A stretch of 58,864 bases of DNA from Mucilaginibacter gilvus (lineage in GTDB: Bacteria > Bacteroidota > Bacteroidia > Sphingobacteriales > Sphingobacteriaceae). A program made the translations under genes and the position numbers. Within the stretch, counting starts at the first letter, position 1. Each line of letters opens with the position of its first letter. Below the pieces are notes generated by a model. That model made no database searches, had not been told where the DNA came from, and saw nothing but the letters and a program-made list of their open reading frames with translations. Below, one piece after another: positions 22,245 to 34,295 of the stretch. The stretch lies in NCBI RefSeq assembly GCF_004054195.1, contig NZ_SBIW01000028.1, forward strand, positions 1-58,864, in the 5' to 3' direction.

Positions 22245-23579
22245 ATGAGAACAAAAACAATAAGCAAGCCGATACTAACTGCTAAACCCCGCGTAAACGT
22301 GGTTACTTTAGGCTGTTCAAAAAATATTTACGATAGCGAAGTACTGATGGGCCAGCTGAAAGGCAACGCCTTTGAAGTGGTACACGAGGCCGAAAAGCTG
22401 CGTAACAACGATATCATCGTTATTAATACCTGCGGGTTTATTGATAACGCCAAGCAGGAATCTATCGATACCATTCTGCAATACAGCGAGCTGAAGGAAC
22501 AGGGCAAAGTAGGCAAAGTGATTGTCACCGGTTGCCTGAGCGAGCGCTACAAGCCCGAGCTGGAAGCCGAGATCACCAATGTTGATGCCTACTTCGGCAC
22601 CAACGATCTGCCAAACATCCTCACCAATATCGGTGCAGATTATCGCCATGAGCTAATTGGCGAACGCTTATTAACTACGCCATCACACTTCGCATACTTT
22701 AAAATTGCCGAAGGCTGTAACCGCCCGTGCTCATTCTGCGCCATCCCTTTGATGCGCGGCAAGCACGTAAGCACCCCTATCGACCAGTTGGTAAAGAACG
22801 CCGAGAACCTGGTAAAGAACGGCACCAAAGAACTGATTCTGATAGCGCAGGACCTTACCTACTACGGACTTGACATATACGGAAAACGTAACCTGGACGA
22901 ATTACTGCGCCGGCTGAGCGACGTGAACGGTGTGGAATGGATCCGTATGCAGTACGCTTACCCGGCAGGCTTCCCGATGGAAGTTTTAGATGTAATGAAC
23001 GAGCGTGACAATATCTGTAAATACCTGGATATGCCGTTGCAGCACATTACCGATAATATGCTGAAATCGATGCGTCGTGGTTTAACCAAGCAAAAAACTA
23101 TCGATGTGGTGAACGAGATCCGCGACCGCGTACCAAACATCGCTATGCGTACCACTCTCATCACCGGTTACCCCGGCGAAACCGAATACGATTTTGAGGA
23201 AATGCAACAATGGGTCGCCGATACCAAGTTCGACCGCCTGGGTTGCTTCACTTATTCGCACGAGGAAAAAACACACGCCCATTCTTTGGTGGATGATGTG
23301 CCAGAAGAAGTAAAACAGGAGCGTGCCGATGCCATTATGGAAATTCAGCAGGGCATCAGCTGGGATAAAAACCAGGAAAAGATAAGCAAAACCTATAAAG
23401 TATTGATAGACAAGAAAGACGGCGGCTACTTTGTAGGCCGTACCGAATACGATTCGCCCGAGGTAGATAACGAAGTATTGATTGATGCCAGCATTGATTA
23501 TGCAGCCGTTGGCAGCTTTGTTAACGTAAAGATCAATACTGCGGAGGACTTTGACCTTTATGGACAAATTGTAAAATAA
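22245..23579 (+). CDS. rimO: Ribosomal protein uS12 methylthiotransferase RimO
   Basis: A 444-aa radical-SAM enzyme that adds a methylthio group to the conserved aspartate of ribosomal protein S12. It has an N-terminal UPF0004 domain with three cysteines (TLGCSKN, NTCGF, VTGCLSERY) for one Fe-S cluster, the radical-SAM motif GCNRPCSFC at 157-165 (Cys158, Cys162, Cys165) for the second, and a C-terminal TRAM domain (YKVLIDKKDGGYFVGRTEYD). Length is typical. It is the last gene of the conserved block. Confidence 0.96.
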   Translation: MRTKTISKPILTAKPRVNVVTLGCSKNIYDSEVLMGQLKGNAFEVVHEAEKLRNNDIIVINTCGFIDNAKQESIDTILQYSELKEQGKVGKVIVTGCLSERYKPELEAEITNVDAYFGTNDLPNILTNIGADYRHELIGERLLTTPSHFAYFKIAEGCNRPCSFCAIPLMRGKHVSTPIDQLVKNAENLVKNGTKELILIAQDLTYYGLDIYGKRNLDELLRRLSDVNGVEWIRMQYAYPAGFPMEVLDVMNERDNICKYLDMPLQHITDNMLKSMRRGLTKQKTIDVVNEIRDRVPNIAMRTTLITGYPGETEYDFEEMQQWVADTKFDRLGCFTYSHEEKTHAHSLVDDVPEEVKQERADAIMEIQQGISWDKNQEKISKTYKVLIDKKDGGYFVGRTEYDSPEVDNEVLIDASIDYAAVGSFVNVKINTAEDFDLYGQIVK

Positions 23580-23604
23580 CCCGATTTTAGCAGCACGATG
23601 TTTG

Positions 23605-23700
23605 ATTTAGAATATTAAAATCTAAATTCGGCATCCTGATTGGATAGCAGGGATTTAGGTTTTACTAAATTCGAAATTGAAAATCCGACATTCGAAATAC
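23605..23700. repeat. AT-rich degenerate repeat before bshC
   Basis: ATTTAGAATATTAAAATCTAAAT forms a short palindrome at the left, and TTCGAAATTGAAAATCCGAC followed by ATTCGAAAT is a degenerate repeat at the right. The sequence fills the gap between rimO and bshC and has no coding signal. Confidence 0.35.
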
Positions 23701-23701
23701 T

Positions 23702-25312
23702 ATGGACGCTGCCTGTATTGACTATAAAGAAACGGGATACTTTTCCCAAACCGTTATCGACTACCTGGACGATGTGCCGGAGTTGAGATCATTTTACAGT
23801 CACCGCCCCACCCTGAAAGGCTTCGCTGAACTCTTCGAACATAAAAAAGTTATTGCTGATCGCCAGCTATTGGTGAAAGTGCTAACCGAACAATACTTCA
23901 AAAACTCCCAAAAAGGCACGCCCGAATTAGAATCTGCCGATTTTATTCGCCAAAAAATAACGCTTCTTGCCTCGCCCGATACCTACACCGTTACCACCGG
24001 GCACCAGCTAAATATATTTACCGGTCCGCTGTACTTTATCTATAAGATAGTAACCGCTATCAAACTTTGCCGCGAATTGAAAGAGGCGCATCCGGATAAA
24101 GATTTTGTGCCCGTTTACTGGATGGCATCGGAAGACCACGATTTCGCCGAGATCAACTACACCAACATCGGTGGCAAAAAAGTGCATTGGTGGTACGAAG
24201 CGTCCGGCGCAACCGGCCGTATCAACCCCGATACCATGCGCCAGGCGCTCAATCAGTACAAAGGTGTTTTGGGTATCGACGGCCACTCTCACGAGCTTGG
24301 CGAAATGGTAGAAACCGCTTACACCGCCTTTGATAAACTGGCCGATGCTACCCGCTATTTAGTAAATGCGCTCTTCGGCCGGTACGGCCTGGTGATCATC
24401 GATGCCGATGACCATCGCCTTAAACAATCCTTCGCCCCCATTATTGAGCGGGATATTATTGAGCAAAACAGCTTTAAAAATATCATCGCTGTTAACGAAA
24501 AACTGCAAAACCTGGGTGTACACATCCAGGTGAACCCACGGGAGATCAACTTTTTTTACCTGAAGGATCAGCTGCGCGAACGCCTTGTTTTTGAGGATGG
24601 CCGTTACAGCGTTAACAATACCGAAATAACTTTTACAGAGGAAGAGCTGAAGCAGGAGATTGCCACCGCACCCGAGCGTTTTAGCCCCAACGTAGTCATG
24701 CGCCCGCTTTACCAGGAATGTATTTTGCCCAACATCGCCTACATTGGCGGCGGTGCCGAGTTGGTTTACTGGCTGGAATTAAAATCAAACTTCGATTTTT
24801 ACGGCGTAGATTTCCCGATACTGGTACTGCGTAATTCCGGCCTGGTTATCCGCAAGGAAACCGCTGCCAAAATAAAGAGCATGGAGCTTGCCCCGGCCGA
24901 TATTTTTAAAAGCGCCGACGAGATAAAAAATAGCTGGGTAAAAAAACATAGCAGCCACGACCTTACCCTTGCCGAAGAATGGCGCGAAATGGAACGCGCG
25001 TTCGAAAAGATAAAACTCCGTTCGCACAATATCGACCCTACCCTCGCCCCATCCGCAGCAGCGGTACAGGCACGCCTGAAACACGCGATGGATAACTTCC
25101 AGAAGAAATTGGTAAAAGCCGAAAAACGCAACTATCAAACCCGCCTGGAACAGATAGAACACATTAAAGACGACCTTTTCCCAAAAAATAGTTTACAGGA
25201 ACGCCAGGAAAACTTCGGCCTCAGCTACGTAAAATGGGGCCAGCTCTTTATAGATGAACTCATCCGCAACTTTGAGCCGTTGGATTTTAAGTTTACGGTG
25301 CTGACGGAGTAG
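23702..25312 (+). CDS. bshC: Bacillithiol biosynthesis cysteine-adding enzyme BshC
   Basis: A 536-aa enzyme proposed to ligate cysteine to glucosaminyl-malate in the last step of bacillithiol synthesis, a low-molecular-weight thiol of Firmicutes and Bacteroidota. It shows TTGHQLNIFTGPLYFIYKIV (HxGH-like nucleotide site, about 99-118), WMASEDHDFAEIN, a central YQECILPNIAYIGGGAELVYW and a C-terminal coiled coil (VQARLKHAMDNFQKKLVKAE). Length matches the family (about 530). It converges with the next gene with only 4 bases between the stops. Confidence 0.95.
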   Translation: MDAACIDYKETGYFSQTVIDYLDDVPELRSFYSHRPTLKGFAELFEHKKVIADRQLLVKVLTEQYFKNSQKGTPELESADFIRQKITLLASPDTYTVTTGHQLNIFTGPLYFIYKIVTAIKLCRELKEAHPDKDFVPVYWMASEDHDFAEINYTNIGGKKVHWWYEASGATGRINPDTMRQALNQYKGVLGIDGHSHELGEMVETAYTAFDKLADATRYLVNALFGRYGLVIIDADDHRLKQSFAPIIERDIIEQNSFKNIIAVNEKLQNLGVHIQVNPREINFFYLKDQLRERLVFEDGRYSVNNTEITFTEEELKQEIATAPERFSPNVVMRPLYQECILPNIAYIGGGAELVYWLELKSNFDFYGVDFPILVLRNSGLVIRKETAAKIKSMELAPADIFKSADEIKNSWVKKHSSHDLTLAEEWREMERAFEKIKLRSHNIDPTLAPSAAAVQARLKHAMDNFQKKLVKAEKRNYQTRLEQIEHIKDDLFPKNSLQERQENFGLSYVKWGQLFIDELIRNFEPLDFKFTVLTE

Positions 25313-25316
25313 AAAC

Positions 25317-25955
25317 TCAATTAAACAAATACCCCAAAGAAACGCCCAATACTTTATTGTTTAGTGTCACACCTTGCCCGTAAGATAAGTTACGTAGCCC
25401 CAGGCCGTAATTAACACCGATAATCACATTATTGATCTCCACCCCACCGATAAAATTAATACCATAATCGGGATTTTTATAGTTAGCGGTATTGGGGTCA
25501 TTGTTGTTTCCGAAATTCAGTTTGCTACTGCTGCCATTACCCGATGCAGTGCCCGATATACCATACCCTATGTAAGGGCCGCCGCCTAAATAACCAAGAG
25601 TACTTCCTGTAAAATGCTGCTTATAAAGCAAATTTACCGGGAGTTCCAGGTAGTTTAGTTTGACAGTAACGGTAGACGTACCCGCATACTGCTGGTTAAT
25701 ATCCACCTGCTGAGTTACCAGCCGCTCTCCTTTAGTAGAAAAAAGCAAGCCGGGTTGTATCGAAAAATTAGCGAAGCGAATATCCATAATTCCACCCGCA
25801 TGAAAACCCGTCAAATTTTCGCTTTCTATTGTAAATGCTCCTGTAAGTGTTTGCTTAGATAAATTAAGGCCTGCCTTTAAACCAAATTTAACGGTTTGAG
25901 CAAATGTAATGACAGTAAACAAGATAAGACAAAAGGTAAGTAACGGTTTCTTCAT
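25317..25955 (-). CDS. Outer-membrane beta-barrel (PorT-like) protein
   Basis: A 212-aa protein with a signal peptide ending at TFAQ, followed by TVKFGLKAGLNLSKQT, the typical start of the outer-membrane beta-barrel family (PF13568/PorT type). Alternating hydrophobic strands with GGPYIGYGIS and a terminal LGVSLGYLFN support an eight- to ten-strand barrel. Function within the family is diverse and unknown here. It is probably monocistronic. Confidence 0.85.
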   Translation of the reverse strand: MKKPLLTFCLILFTVITFAQTVKFGLKAGLNLSKQTLTGAFTIESENLTGFHAGGIMDIRFANFSIQPGLLFSTKGERLVTQQVDINQQYAGTSTVTVKLNYLELPVNLLYKQHFTGSTLGYLGGGPYIGYGISGTASGNGSSSKLNFGNNNDPNTANYKNPDYGINFIGGVEINNVIIGVNYGLGLRNLSYGQGVTLNNKVLGVSLGYLFN

Positions 25956-26014
25956 GGCTTATTATTTTCCTAAAGATATTAAAATATCCCACTGTAGCGA
26001 AAGCAAAATATTAA

Positions 26015-26048
26015 ACAAAGAATGCCGGCATTAACCGGCATTCTTTGT
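26015..26048 (-). terminator. Intrinsic terminator of the lipoprotein gene
   Basis: ACAAAGAATGCCGG pairs perfectly with CCGGCATTCTTTGT across a 6-base loop. It lies 14 bases beyond the stop of the leftward lipoprotein gene. Confidence 0.75.
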
Positions 26049-26062
26049 CATCTTAAAATCGT

Positions 26063-26584
26063 TTATTTAACGATGGTAACATCAAATTTACCTTCGCTGA
26101 TCACTTTCTTTGCGCCGCCGGTACCGGTAGAAAACACAGTAAGACCGCCGCTAAAAGTACCGGATATCCTTGTAGCAGACGCGCTGGAAATGGTAACGGT
26201 TACCTGGCTCGCAGCATCGTCATCGTTAATAAAGGTATCGTCGTTCTTTGTATTAAATAACACAAGTGGCTTATCGTCGTCAGAAGCGGCGGTGTTACTA
26301 TAAGTTTTACCTGCTACCGGGCTACCATTTATAGTTACAGATATACTTGTGCCATTGGCGGCAGTACCCTGTATAGCTGTAAAAGAAAGGCTGCCAGATG
26401 TACCTGTTACCGCAAAGGCATTGCTATTAAAAACGGTAGCGGTACCATCCACTTTAGCAGAAATAGTATTGGCGGGTGTGTTGTTAGAGTCCTTTTTGCA
26501 GGAGCTAACAGTTAGCGTTGCAAAAGCAACCGCAAAAAGCATAATAGCTTTAATAGATGTTGTTATGTGTAAGCGTTTAGGCAT
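26063..26584 (-). CDS. Lipoprotein of unknown function
   Basis: A 173-aa protein with a lipoprotein signal: a hydrophobic segment (IMLFAVAFATLTVSS) followed by the acceptor cysteine in SSCKKDSNN. The mature part is rich in Thr, Ser and Ala with repeating strand-like stretches, such as ASQVTVTISSASATRISGTF, and resembles the DUF6252-type proteins of Bacteroidota. It is probably anchored in the outer membrane. No enzymatic motif is seen. Confidence 0.75.
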   Translation of the reverse strand: MPKRLHITTSIKAIMLFAVAFATLTVSSCKKDSNNTPANTISAKVDGTATVFNSNAFAVTGTSGSLSFTAIQGTAANGTSISVTINGSPVAGKTYSNTAASDDDKPLVLFNTKNDDTFINDDDAASQVTVTISSASATRISGTFSGGLTVFSTGTGGAKKVISEGKFDVTIVK

Positions 26585-26689
26585 TATTTTTTATTTACCG
26601 GTCCGTTTATTCAGACCGCCGCAAAGATAGTCAAATAAGGCAATATTTTTAACCATTGATATAGAAAATTAACTGGACGATATGCGGGT

Positions 26690-27025
26690 TTATTTCGTCT
26701 TTTTGCTCGCCTTAGCTATCTTGTTATATTCAAGCGCCTTATTCACCCAGGCATCAAAATCCCTTTTGTTGCCCAGTACATCCTCGTGCACAAAAACATA
26801 ACCCTTGGCCGTACGGGTGCGCTGTTCCATTGGCCTTACGCCATCCATCTCTAACGCAGCTTCAAATTCATCCGGATTAATTCGGCAAAGCATCTCGTGG
26901 CTGTTTACACAAATACAAAGTTTATCATCCACCATAAAACATACGCCGCCAAACATGCGCTTTTCTACAATTGGCGATACGTTCACCAACGCCTCGCGTA
27001 CCCGGTTTAAAAGCCTCTCGTCCAT
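26690..27025 (-). CDS. TfoX/Sxy N-terminal domain protein
   Basis: A 111-aa protein with the TfoX N-domain features EKRMFGGVCFMVDDKLCICV (about 22-41) and GYVFVHEDVL, and a basic tail (KIAKASKKTK). TfoX is a competence regulator in gammaproteobacteria, but stand-alone N-domains like this one are widespread with unknown function. It is alone on its strand. The gap that follows (27026-27123) has a pyrimidine-rich degenerate repeat. Confidence 0.85.
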   Translation of the reverse strand: MDERLLNRVREALVNVSPIVEKRMFGGVCFMVDDKLCICVNSHEMLCRINPDEFEAALEMDGVRPMEQRTRTAKGYVFVHEDVLGNKRDFDAWVNKALEYNKIAKASKKTK

Positions 27026-27039
27026 TATTCAAAAAGTTA

Positions 27040-27123
27040 GAGGTCACAATTCAAAGCAGTAAATCAACTATGCTCCATTCACCACTCTCTACTTACCAAT
27101 CTCTATTAACTACTCACCACTTA
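27040..27123. repeat. Degenerate ACTCACCACT-type low-complexity tract
   Basis: The tract CACCACTCTCTACTTACCAA and ACTACTCACCACTTACTACT fills the space between two leftward genes (TfoX-like and GH92). It consists of variants of a roughly 10-base unit and has no coding signal. Confidence 0.35.
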
Positions 27124-30100
27124 CTACTCCACCGTTATCTCATCCGCAAAAATGTACGACGGGCTGCCTTTGCTTTCGTGCCAATCGGGCAGTGGACCGT
27201 ATTGCTTGGCAATGAGTTTTATGTAGCGGGCCTTTACATTAACGGTAGCAGCAAATTCCTGGGTTTGCGGCTCCAGTTCCTTTACCTCTGTTTTGGTATT
27301 TACCGTGGCGGCCAGTTTATAGTTCTTGCCATCATCAGAGATCCAGTACTGCACATATTTAGGGAACACTATCCATGCGCGGCTATCTTGCAAAGTGCCC
27401 AGGCTAAGTTGCCTGATAGGTTTTACCTGGCCCAGATCTATCACCGCTTCCAGGTCTTTACCCTGGTATCCCTGCCAGTTGCCCAGGCGCCAGTTGGCGG
27501 TGCCATGAATGCCGTTGATGAGCGTTTCGTCGCCCTGTGCCGAGTAGTTGGGCAGGTATTTGTTGGTGAGGGTAAGTTTAATGTCGCTGCGTATTTTGGT
27601 GAAGGTAGCTTCGTCCACAAAACTGCTTTTGCCATCATTAATAGCGATGGCCTTTACGGTAGTGTTCACCAGGATCTGGATCGGCTTATCGTACATGGCC
27701 GAAGAAGCGGTTGGCGTGGTGCCATCCAGTGTGTAGTATATTTTAGCTAAAGAATCAATGCATTTAATTTCTACTGTGATAGGTTTTTTAAACGTTTTAG
27801 TACCCGCCAAAATATAAGGGTTTGGTACGATCAACTGTTCTTTAATGGCCGAGGTTGGTTTTTCCAGGTCCTGTACAAAAAGTTTATTGGCTATCCTCCC
27901 GCTGAACACTTCAAAGGTTCCGCCTTTTTCAATGGTTTCATAATTGATGTAAAGCTTGTTGTATGCCTTGCCGTCCAGGTTTAGGCCTTGTAAAAAGTTA
28001 TTTTCTCTGCTCACGGTAGCGCCGGTATTGCTGATGTTGAAACGTTTTCCGTTCTCCAGGCTCACGATGATGGATTCGAACTGCGGCACACCCACCTGGA
28101 ACTGTTGCTGGCCCGGCGCTATATTATAAATACCCAGCGAACTCATTACATACCAGGCCGACATCTGACCGCAATCCTCGTTGCCCGACAGGCCGTCGGG
28201 TTTATCGCTATACTGCTCGCGTAATATCTTGTTTACATAATACTGCGTTTTATCGGGCGCATTGGTAAAATTGTACAGGTAGGCAATGTGGTGGCTGGGC
28301 TCGTTGCCGTGCGCATACTGCCCAACCAGCCCGGTTACGTCTGCCTGTTCGCGTCCGCTAAGTTTGGCATTGGTGCTAAACAATTCATCCAGCTTTATCT
28401 CGAAATCCTTTTTTCCGCCCATGGCTTTCATCAACCCTTCTACATCCTGCGGTACCAGGAAAGTGTATTGCCAGCCATTGCCTTCGGTGTAATTATTATT
28501 GATCTCGGTAGGCTCAAATGGGGTGTACCAGCCGCCATTATCGCGGGCCTGCATAAAGGTGTTCTCGTTATTAAAAACGTTTTTCCAATATTGCGCGCGT
28601 TTAATGTATTCGGCGTATTCCATCGGCTTGTTCAGCATTTTGGCCATTTGGGCGATGCACCAGTCGTCGTAAGCGTAATCAAGTGTTTTCGATACCGATT
28701 CGTGCTCTACATCGGCATTTACCGCACCAGTTTTGCGGTAATTATCCAGGCCGAACTGGTCGCGGTTAACTGCCGCCTTCATCGCGGTAAAAGCTTCTTC
28801 GGCATTAAAATCGCGGATGCCTTTTGCGTAAGCATCTACAATAACGGGGATGGCGTGGTTACCTACCATGCAATACGTTTCGTTAGATGCCAGAGGCCAT
28901 ATAGGCAGCAGGCCGCCCTGCTCATACATCGCCAAAAAGGTTTTGATAAAATCTGAAGTGCGTTTGCGGTCTATCAGGTTGAGCAATGGGTTCTCCGCGC
29001 GAAAGGTGTCCCAAAGCGAAAACACCGTATAATAATTAAAGCCCGCAGCGGTATGGATCTTTTGATCCAGCCCACGGTACTGGCCATCCACATCGTTATA
29101 AATGTTTGGCGCAACCATACAATGGTACAGCGCGGTATAAAATATCACCTGCTTTGCGCGCGCATGATCTGGAAACGGCACGCCTTTTTTGTTATAGGAC
29201 GGGTAACCGTAACTATTGGTTTCCTGCGCTTGCTGTGGTTTTGACGGCGCGCCTCCTTCCACTTGTATCTTGTTCAACTCTGCGTTCCAGGCGGCTTTCG
29301 CTTGTTTGTATATTTTTTTAAAGTCGAAATCGGGCACTTCAGTATCCAGGTTTTTCAACGCCCCTTCGGCACTTACGGCCGAAACCCCCACCTTTGATAC
29401 CACTTCGCCGGGGTTATCAAACTGGATATACATCTTCACGTTTTTGCCCTGCACCTTGCTTTGGCCGCTTTGCAGTTTATCATCCAAAGCGATGCCATAG
29501 GTTTTAAAGGGTTTTGAGAATTTGGCGTAGAAGTATAAGTACTGGTCGGTAGCCCATGATTTAGAACGGCGAAAGCCACGGATCTCGTGGTCATTCACTA
29601 CCTCTATCCACGAATCCAGCACCTCGTCGCGGTGCTGCAGATCGATAATGATGTTGGCCTTATCGGTATTTGGGTAATCGTACTGATGTACGCCCGCACG
29701 CGTAGTGGCAGTAAGTTCTACCTCAATATTATATTTATTCAGCCTGGTTTTATAGTAACCCGGTGATGCTACCTCATTCTTTTTGCTAAAGCCCGAGCGG
29801 TATTCGGTATTTTTTAATTGCGGGTCGCCGGTGGTTGGCATAAATAGCACGTCGCAGTAATCGGCAATGCCGGTTCCGCTCAGGTGCGTATGCGAAAAAC
29901 CGTAAACCGTGGTATCGCTGTAATGATAACCCGACGAGCCATCCCAGCCTTCTAAACGGGTATCCGGACTAAGCTGCACCATCCCGAAGGGGGCAACCGC
30001 GCCGGGGTAAGTATGCCCATGCCCGCCGGTACCAATAAAGGGATCTACAAACTGGGTAAGTTCCTTTTTCTTAAGCGGCTTTTCCTTCTTCTCTTTTTTG

Positions 30101-30195
30101 GGTTTCTCCACAGGTTTTGCTTCATCCTGTGCCGAAGCGCAGACGGTAAAACTGAGGGCAAAAACAAATAACACACCGCGTAAAATCAATCTCAT
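27124..30195 (-). CDS. GH92 family alpha-1,2-mannosidase with C-terminal carbohydrate-binding region
   Basis: A 1023-aa exported enzyme (signal MRLILRGVLFVFALSFTVCA). The GH92 part begins with VDPFIGTGGHGHTYPGA and PFGMVQLSPDT and includes the diagnostic DGLSGNEDCGQMSAWYVMSS with the catalytic acid. After about residue 780 comes a chitobiase-like C-terminal domain (YYTLDGTTPT), then an F5/8-type or CBM32-like galactose-binding domain to the C-terminus. GH92 enzymes are calcium-dependent inverting mannosidases that trim N-glycan or fungal mannan. The linker after the signal (EKPKKEKKEKPLKKKEL) is strongly basic, as in surface-anchored enzymes. Confidence 0.93.
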   Translation of the reverse strand: MRLILRGVLFVFALSFTVCASAQDEAKPVEKPKKEKKEKPLKKKELTQFVDPFIGTGGHGHTYPGAVAPFGMVQLSPDTRLEGWDGSSGYHYSDTTVYGFSHTHLSGTGIADYCDVLFMPTTGDPQLKNTEYRSGFSKKNEVASPGYYKTRLNKYNIEVELTATTRAGVHQYDYPNTDKANIIIDLQHRDEVLDSWIEVVNDHEIRGFRRSKSWATDQYLYFYAKFSKPFKTYGIALDDKLQSGQSKVQGKNVKMYIQFDNPGEVVSKVGVSAVSAEGALKNLDTEVPDFDFKKIYKQAKAAWNAELNKIQVEGGAPSKPQQAQETNSYGYPSYNKKGVPFPDHARAKQVIFYTALYHCMVAPNIYNDVDGQYRGLDQKIHTAAGFNYYTVFSLWDTFRAENPLLNLIDRKRTSDFIKTFLAMYEQGGLLPIWPLASNETYCMVGNHAIPVIVDAYAKGIRDFNAEEAFTAMKAAVNRDQFGLDNYRKTGAVNADVEHESVSKTLDYAYDDWCIAQMAKMLNKPMEYAEYIKRAQYWKNVFNNENTFMQARDNGGWYTPFEPTEINNNYTEGNGWQYTFLVPQDVEGLMKAMGGKKDFEIKLDELFSTNAKLSGREQADVTGLVGQYAHGNEPSHHIAYLYNFTNAPDKTQYYVNKILREQYSDKPDGLSGNEDCGQMSAWYVMSSLGIYNIAPGQQQFQVGVPQFESIIVSLENGKRFNISNTGATVSRENNFLQGLNLDGKAYNKLYINYETIEKGGTFEVFSGRIANKLFVQDLEKPTSAIKEQLIVPNPYILAGTKTFKKPITVEIKCIDSLAKIYYTLDGTTPTASSAMYDKPIQILVNTTVKAIAINDGKSSFVDEATFTKIRSDIKLTLTNKYLPNYSAQGDETLINGIHGTANWRLGNWQGYQGKDLEAVIDLGQVKPIRQLSLGTLQDSRAWIVFPKYVQYWISDDGKNYKLAATVNTKTEVKELEPQTQEFAATVNVKARYIKLIAKQYGPLPDWHESKGSPSYIFADEITVE

Positions 30196-30578
30196 CTATA
30201 AATCCGGTTTACATTTTTTTTGAATAACGCAAAATAGCAAGATTAGTTGTATTTGGAAGGGTTTTAGGGTGATTAGCTGAGTGATTGACCAAGCGAAGGA
30301 TAGGCTAATAAAAACAGGTGTGAAAATGACAGGTGCCCTTATTTTCAAAATAACAGACCACCTTTTGGGGCACTGGGAGACCGTATCTTTATGTGGTTAG
30401 CCACCGTCTAAATAAAATAAGAGAATAAAAGCCATGATGGCAACATTAGCTGCCAGGCCTATTTGGTGAACTTTGAGGGGCTTCCACCGGAGGGCGTCGA
30501 TCAGGAATAACACAAGCCCTTCCGCATTAGATCTAACAACCTTTTAAATTTGTCAATCCCACCCGGTATATTTGCTTC
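30196..30578. other. 383-base gap with no supported gene
   Basis: This space separates the divergent GH92 and dehydrogenase genes. It contains AGCCACCGTC and AGGGGCTTCCACCGGAGGGC, which look like decayed non-intergenic DNA, and an 11-codon frame (30434-30469, MMATLAARPIW) without other support. At its right edge lies the TATATTTG element before the dehydrogenase gene. Confidence 0.4.
30567..30574 (+). promoter_or_regulatory. -7 element (TATATTTG) directly before the dehydrogenase start
   Basis: TATATTTG matches TAnnTTTG exactly and lies only four bases before the ATG at 30579. The -33 region is poor (a T-run at 30542-30545, no TTG). If used, the mRNA would be leaderless. Confidence 0.5.
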
Positions 30579-31655
30579 ATGCTGGTATCCGAACCCGAAC
30601 TGAGAACTTTCACTCAAAACATTTTCCTGGCCATGGGCTGTAGCGAGGCGCATGCGGTACTGGCTGCCGATGTGTTGCTAAAATCTGACCTGCGGGGGAT
30701 AGATTCGCACGGGGTGGCCCGCCTGAGCGGCTATATCCGTCTTTGGGAGAAGCAGCGCATCAACCCTACGCCGGATATAAAAATAGTACACGAAACTGCC
30801 ACCACCGCCACGGTTGACGCCGACGCAGGGCTTGGCCTGGTGGTTGCCCCCTTTGCCATGCGGGTAGCGATAGAGAAAGCAAAAGCGTATGGCTCGGGCT
30901 GGGTATCGGTACGTAACTCCAATCATTTTGGCATTGCGGGCTACCATGCGCTGATGGCGGTGGAACAGGACATGATCGGCTTCGCTATGACCAACGCGAG
31001 CCCGCTGGTTGCGCCAACCTTCTCCAACGAGCGCCTGCTGGGGACCAACCCCATGTGCTACGCCTTCCCCGCAGGGAAATACCCGCCGGTTATTGTAGAT
31101 ATGGCCACCTCCGCAGCTGCCAATGGCAAGCTGGAGATTGCCCAGCGCAGCGGCAAGCAAGTTCCCGAAGGATGGATCCAAAACCAGCAGGGCCAGTTCA
31201 CTACCGACCCACACGCCCTCAAATCGGGCGGCTCTCTCCTCCCCCTCGGCAGCGACCACGAGCATGGCAGCCACAAAGGTTTCGGACTGAGTGCTACCGT
31301 GGATATATTATCCGGTGTATTGTCTGGCGCTAACTATGGGCCATGGGTTCCACCTTTTGTATCGTTCCTGGAGCCGCCGATGAACCCACCCGGCAAAGGT
31401 ATAGGTCACTTTTTAGGCGCTATGCGGGTGGACGGTTTCCGCCCGGCTGATGAGTTTAAGGCAGATATGGATAATTGGATCCAGCGCTTTAAATCGGCAT
31501 CCACAGTGGACCCAACCCAACACGTCATCATCCCCGGCGAACCCGAACTGGAAGCGGAACTGGACAGAATGCAAAACGGCATCCCACTGGTGGATGCCGT
31601 TGCCAAAGATCTGAATGAGTTGGCTGTGAAGCTGGGTGTGAAAACTCTCCAATAA
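30579..31655 (+). CDS. Malate/L-lactate dehydrogenase family oxidoreductase
   Basis: A 358-aa NAD(P)-dependent dehydrogenase of the Ldh2/MDG2 family (PF02615), distinct from Rossmann LDH. It shows DLRGIDSHGVARL (about 32-44), VSVRNSNHFGIAGYHALMA with the catalytic His, the cofactor segment GTNPMCYAFPAG, and HGSHKGFGLSATVDILSG near residue 228. Substrates in the family include malate, lactate, sulfolactate and ureidoglycolate; which applies here is unknown. It has no partner gene on its strand. Confidence 0.92.
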   Translation: MLVSEPELRTFTQNIFLAMGCSEAHAVLAADVLLKSDLRGIDSHGVARLSGYIRLWEKQRINPTPDIKIVHETATTATVDADAGLGLVVAPFAMRVAIEKAKAYGSGWVSVRNSNHFGIAGYHALMAVEQDMIGFAMTNASPLVAPTFSNERLLGTNPMCYAFPAGKYPPVIVDMATSAAANGKLEIAQRSGKQVPEGWIQNQQGQFTTDPHALKSGGSLLPLGSDHEHGSHKGFGLSATVDILSGVLSGANYGPWVPPFVSFLEPPMNPPGKGIGHFLGAMRVDGFRPADEFKADMDNWIQRFKSASTVDPTQHVIIPGEPELEAELDRMQNGIPLVDAVAKDLNELAVKLGVKTLQ

Positions 31656-31657
31656 GA

Positions 31658-31792
31658 TTGTCATCGAACGAGCGATAGCGACGAGATATCTTATACGCCC
31701 TGCTTAAACCACTTTGCATAAACGGATGCACAACGTATAAGATCTCTCTTCGCCCTCCCGCGCTTGCCTTCTCGCTGCTCATCGAGATGACA
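31658..31792. repeat. TGTCATC/GATGACA palindromic intergenic element
   Basis: TTGTCATCGAACGAGCGATA followed by GCGACGAGATATCTTATACG at the left pairs with the right arm CGTATAAGATCTCTC...GCTGCTCATCGAGATGACAA, separated by a loop of about 35 bases. It fills the gap between the convergent ldh-like and GH2 genes and may act as a transcription barrier. It belongs to a repeat type familiar from Sphingobacteriaceae genomes (recalled, not searched). Confidence 0.6.
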
Positions 31793-31808
31793 AGTTTGTT
31801 ATTAGTAT

Positions 31809-34259
<2,451 letters not shown>

Positions 34260-34295
34260 TATCAATAAAAAATTGTTTATATGTCAAACATACAA

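Noticed and set aside
30434..30469. 11-codon ORF MMATLAARPIW
   Set aside because: No ribosome-binding signal and no downstream gene close enough for a leader-peptide role.
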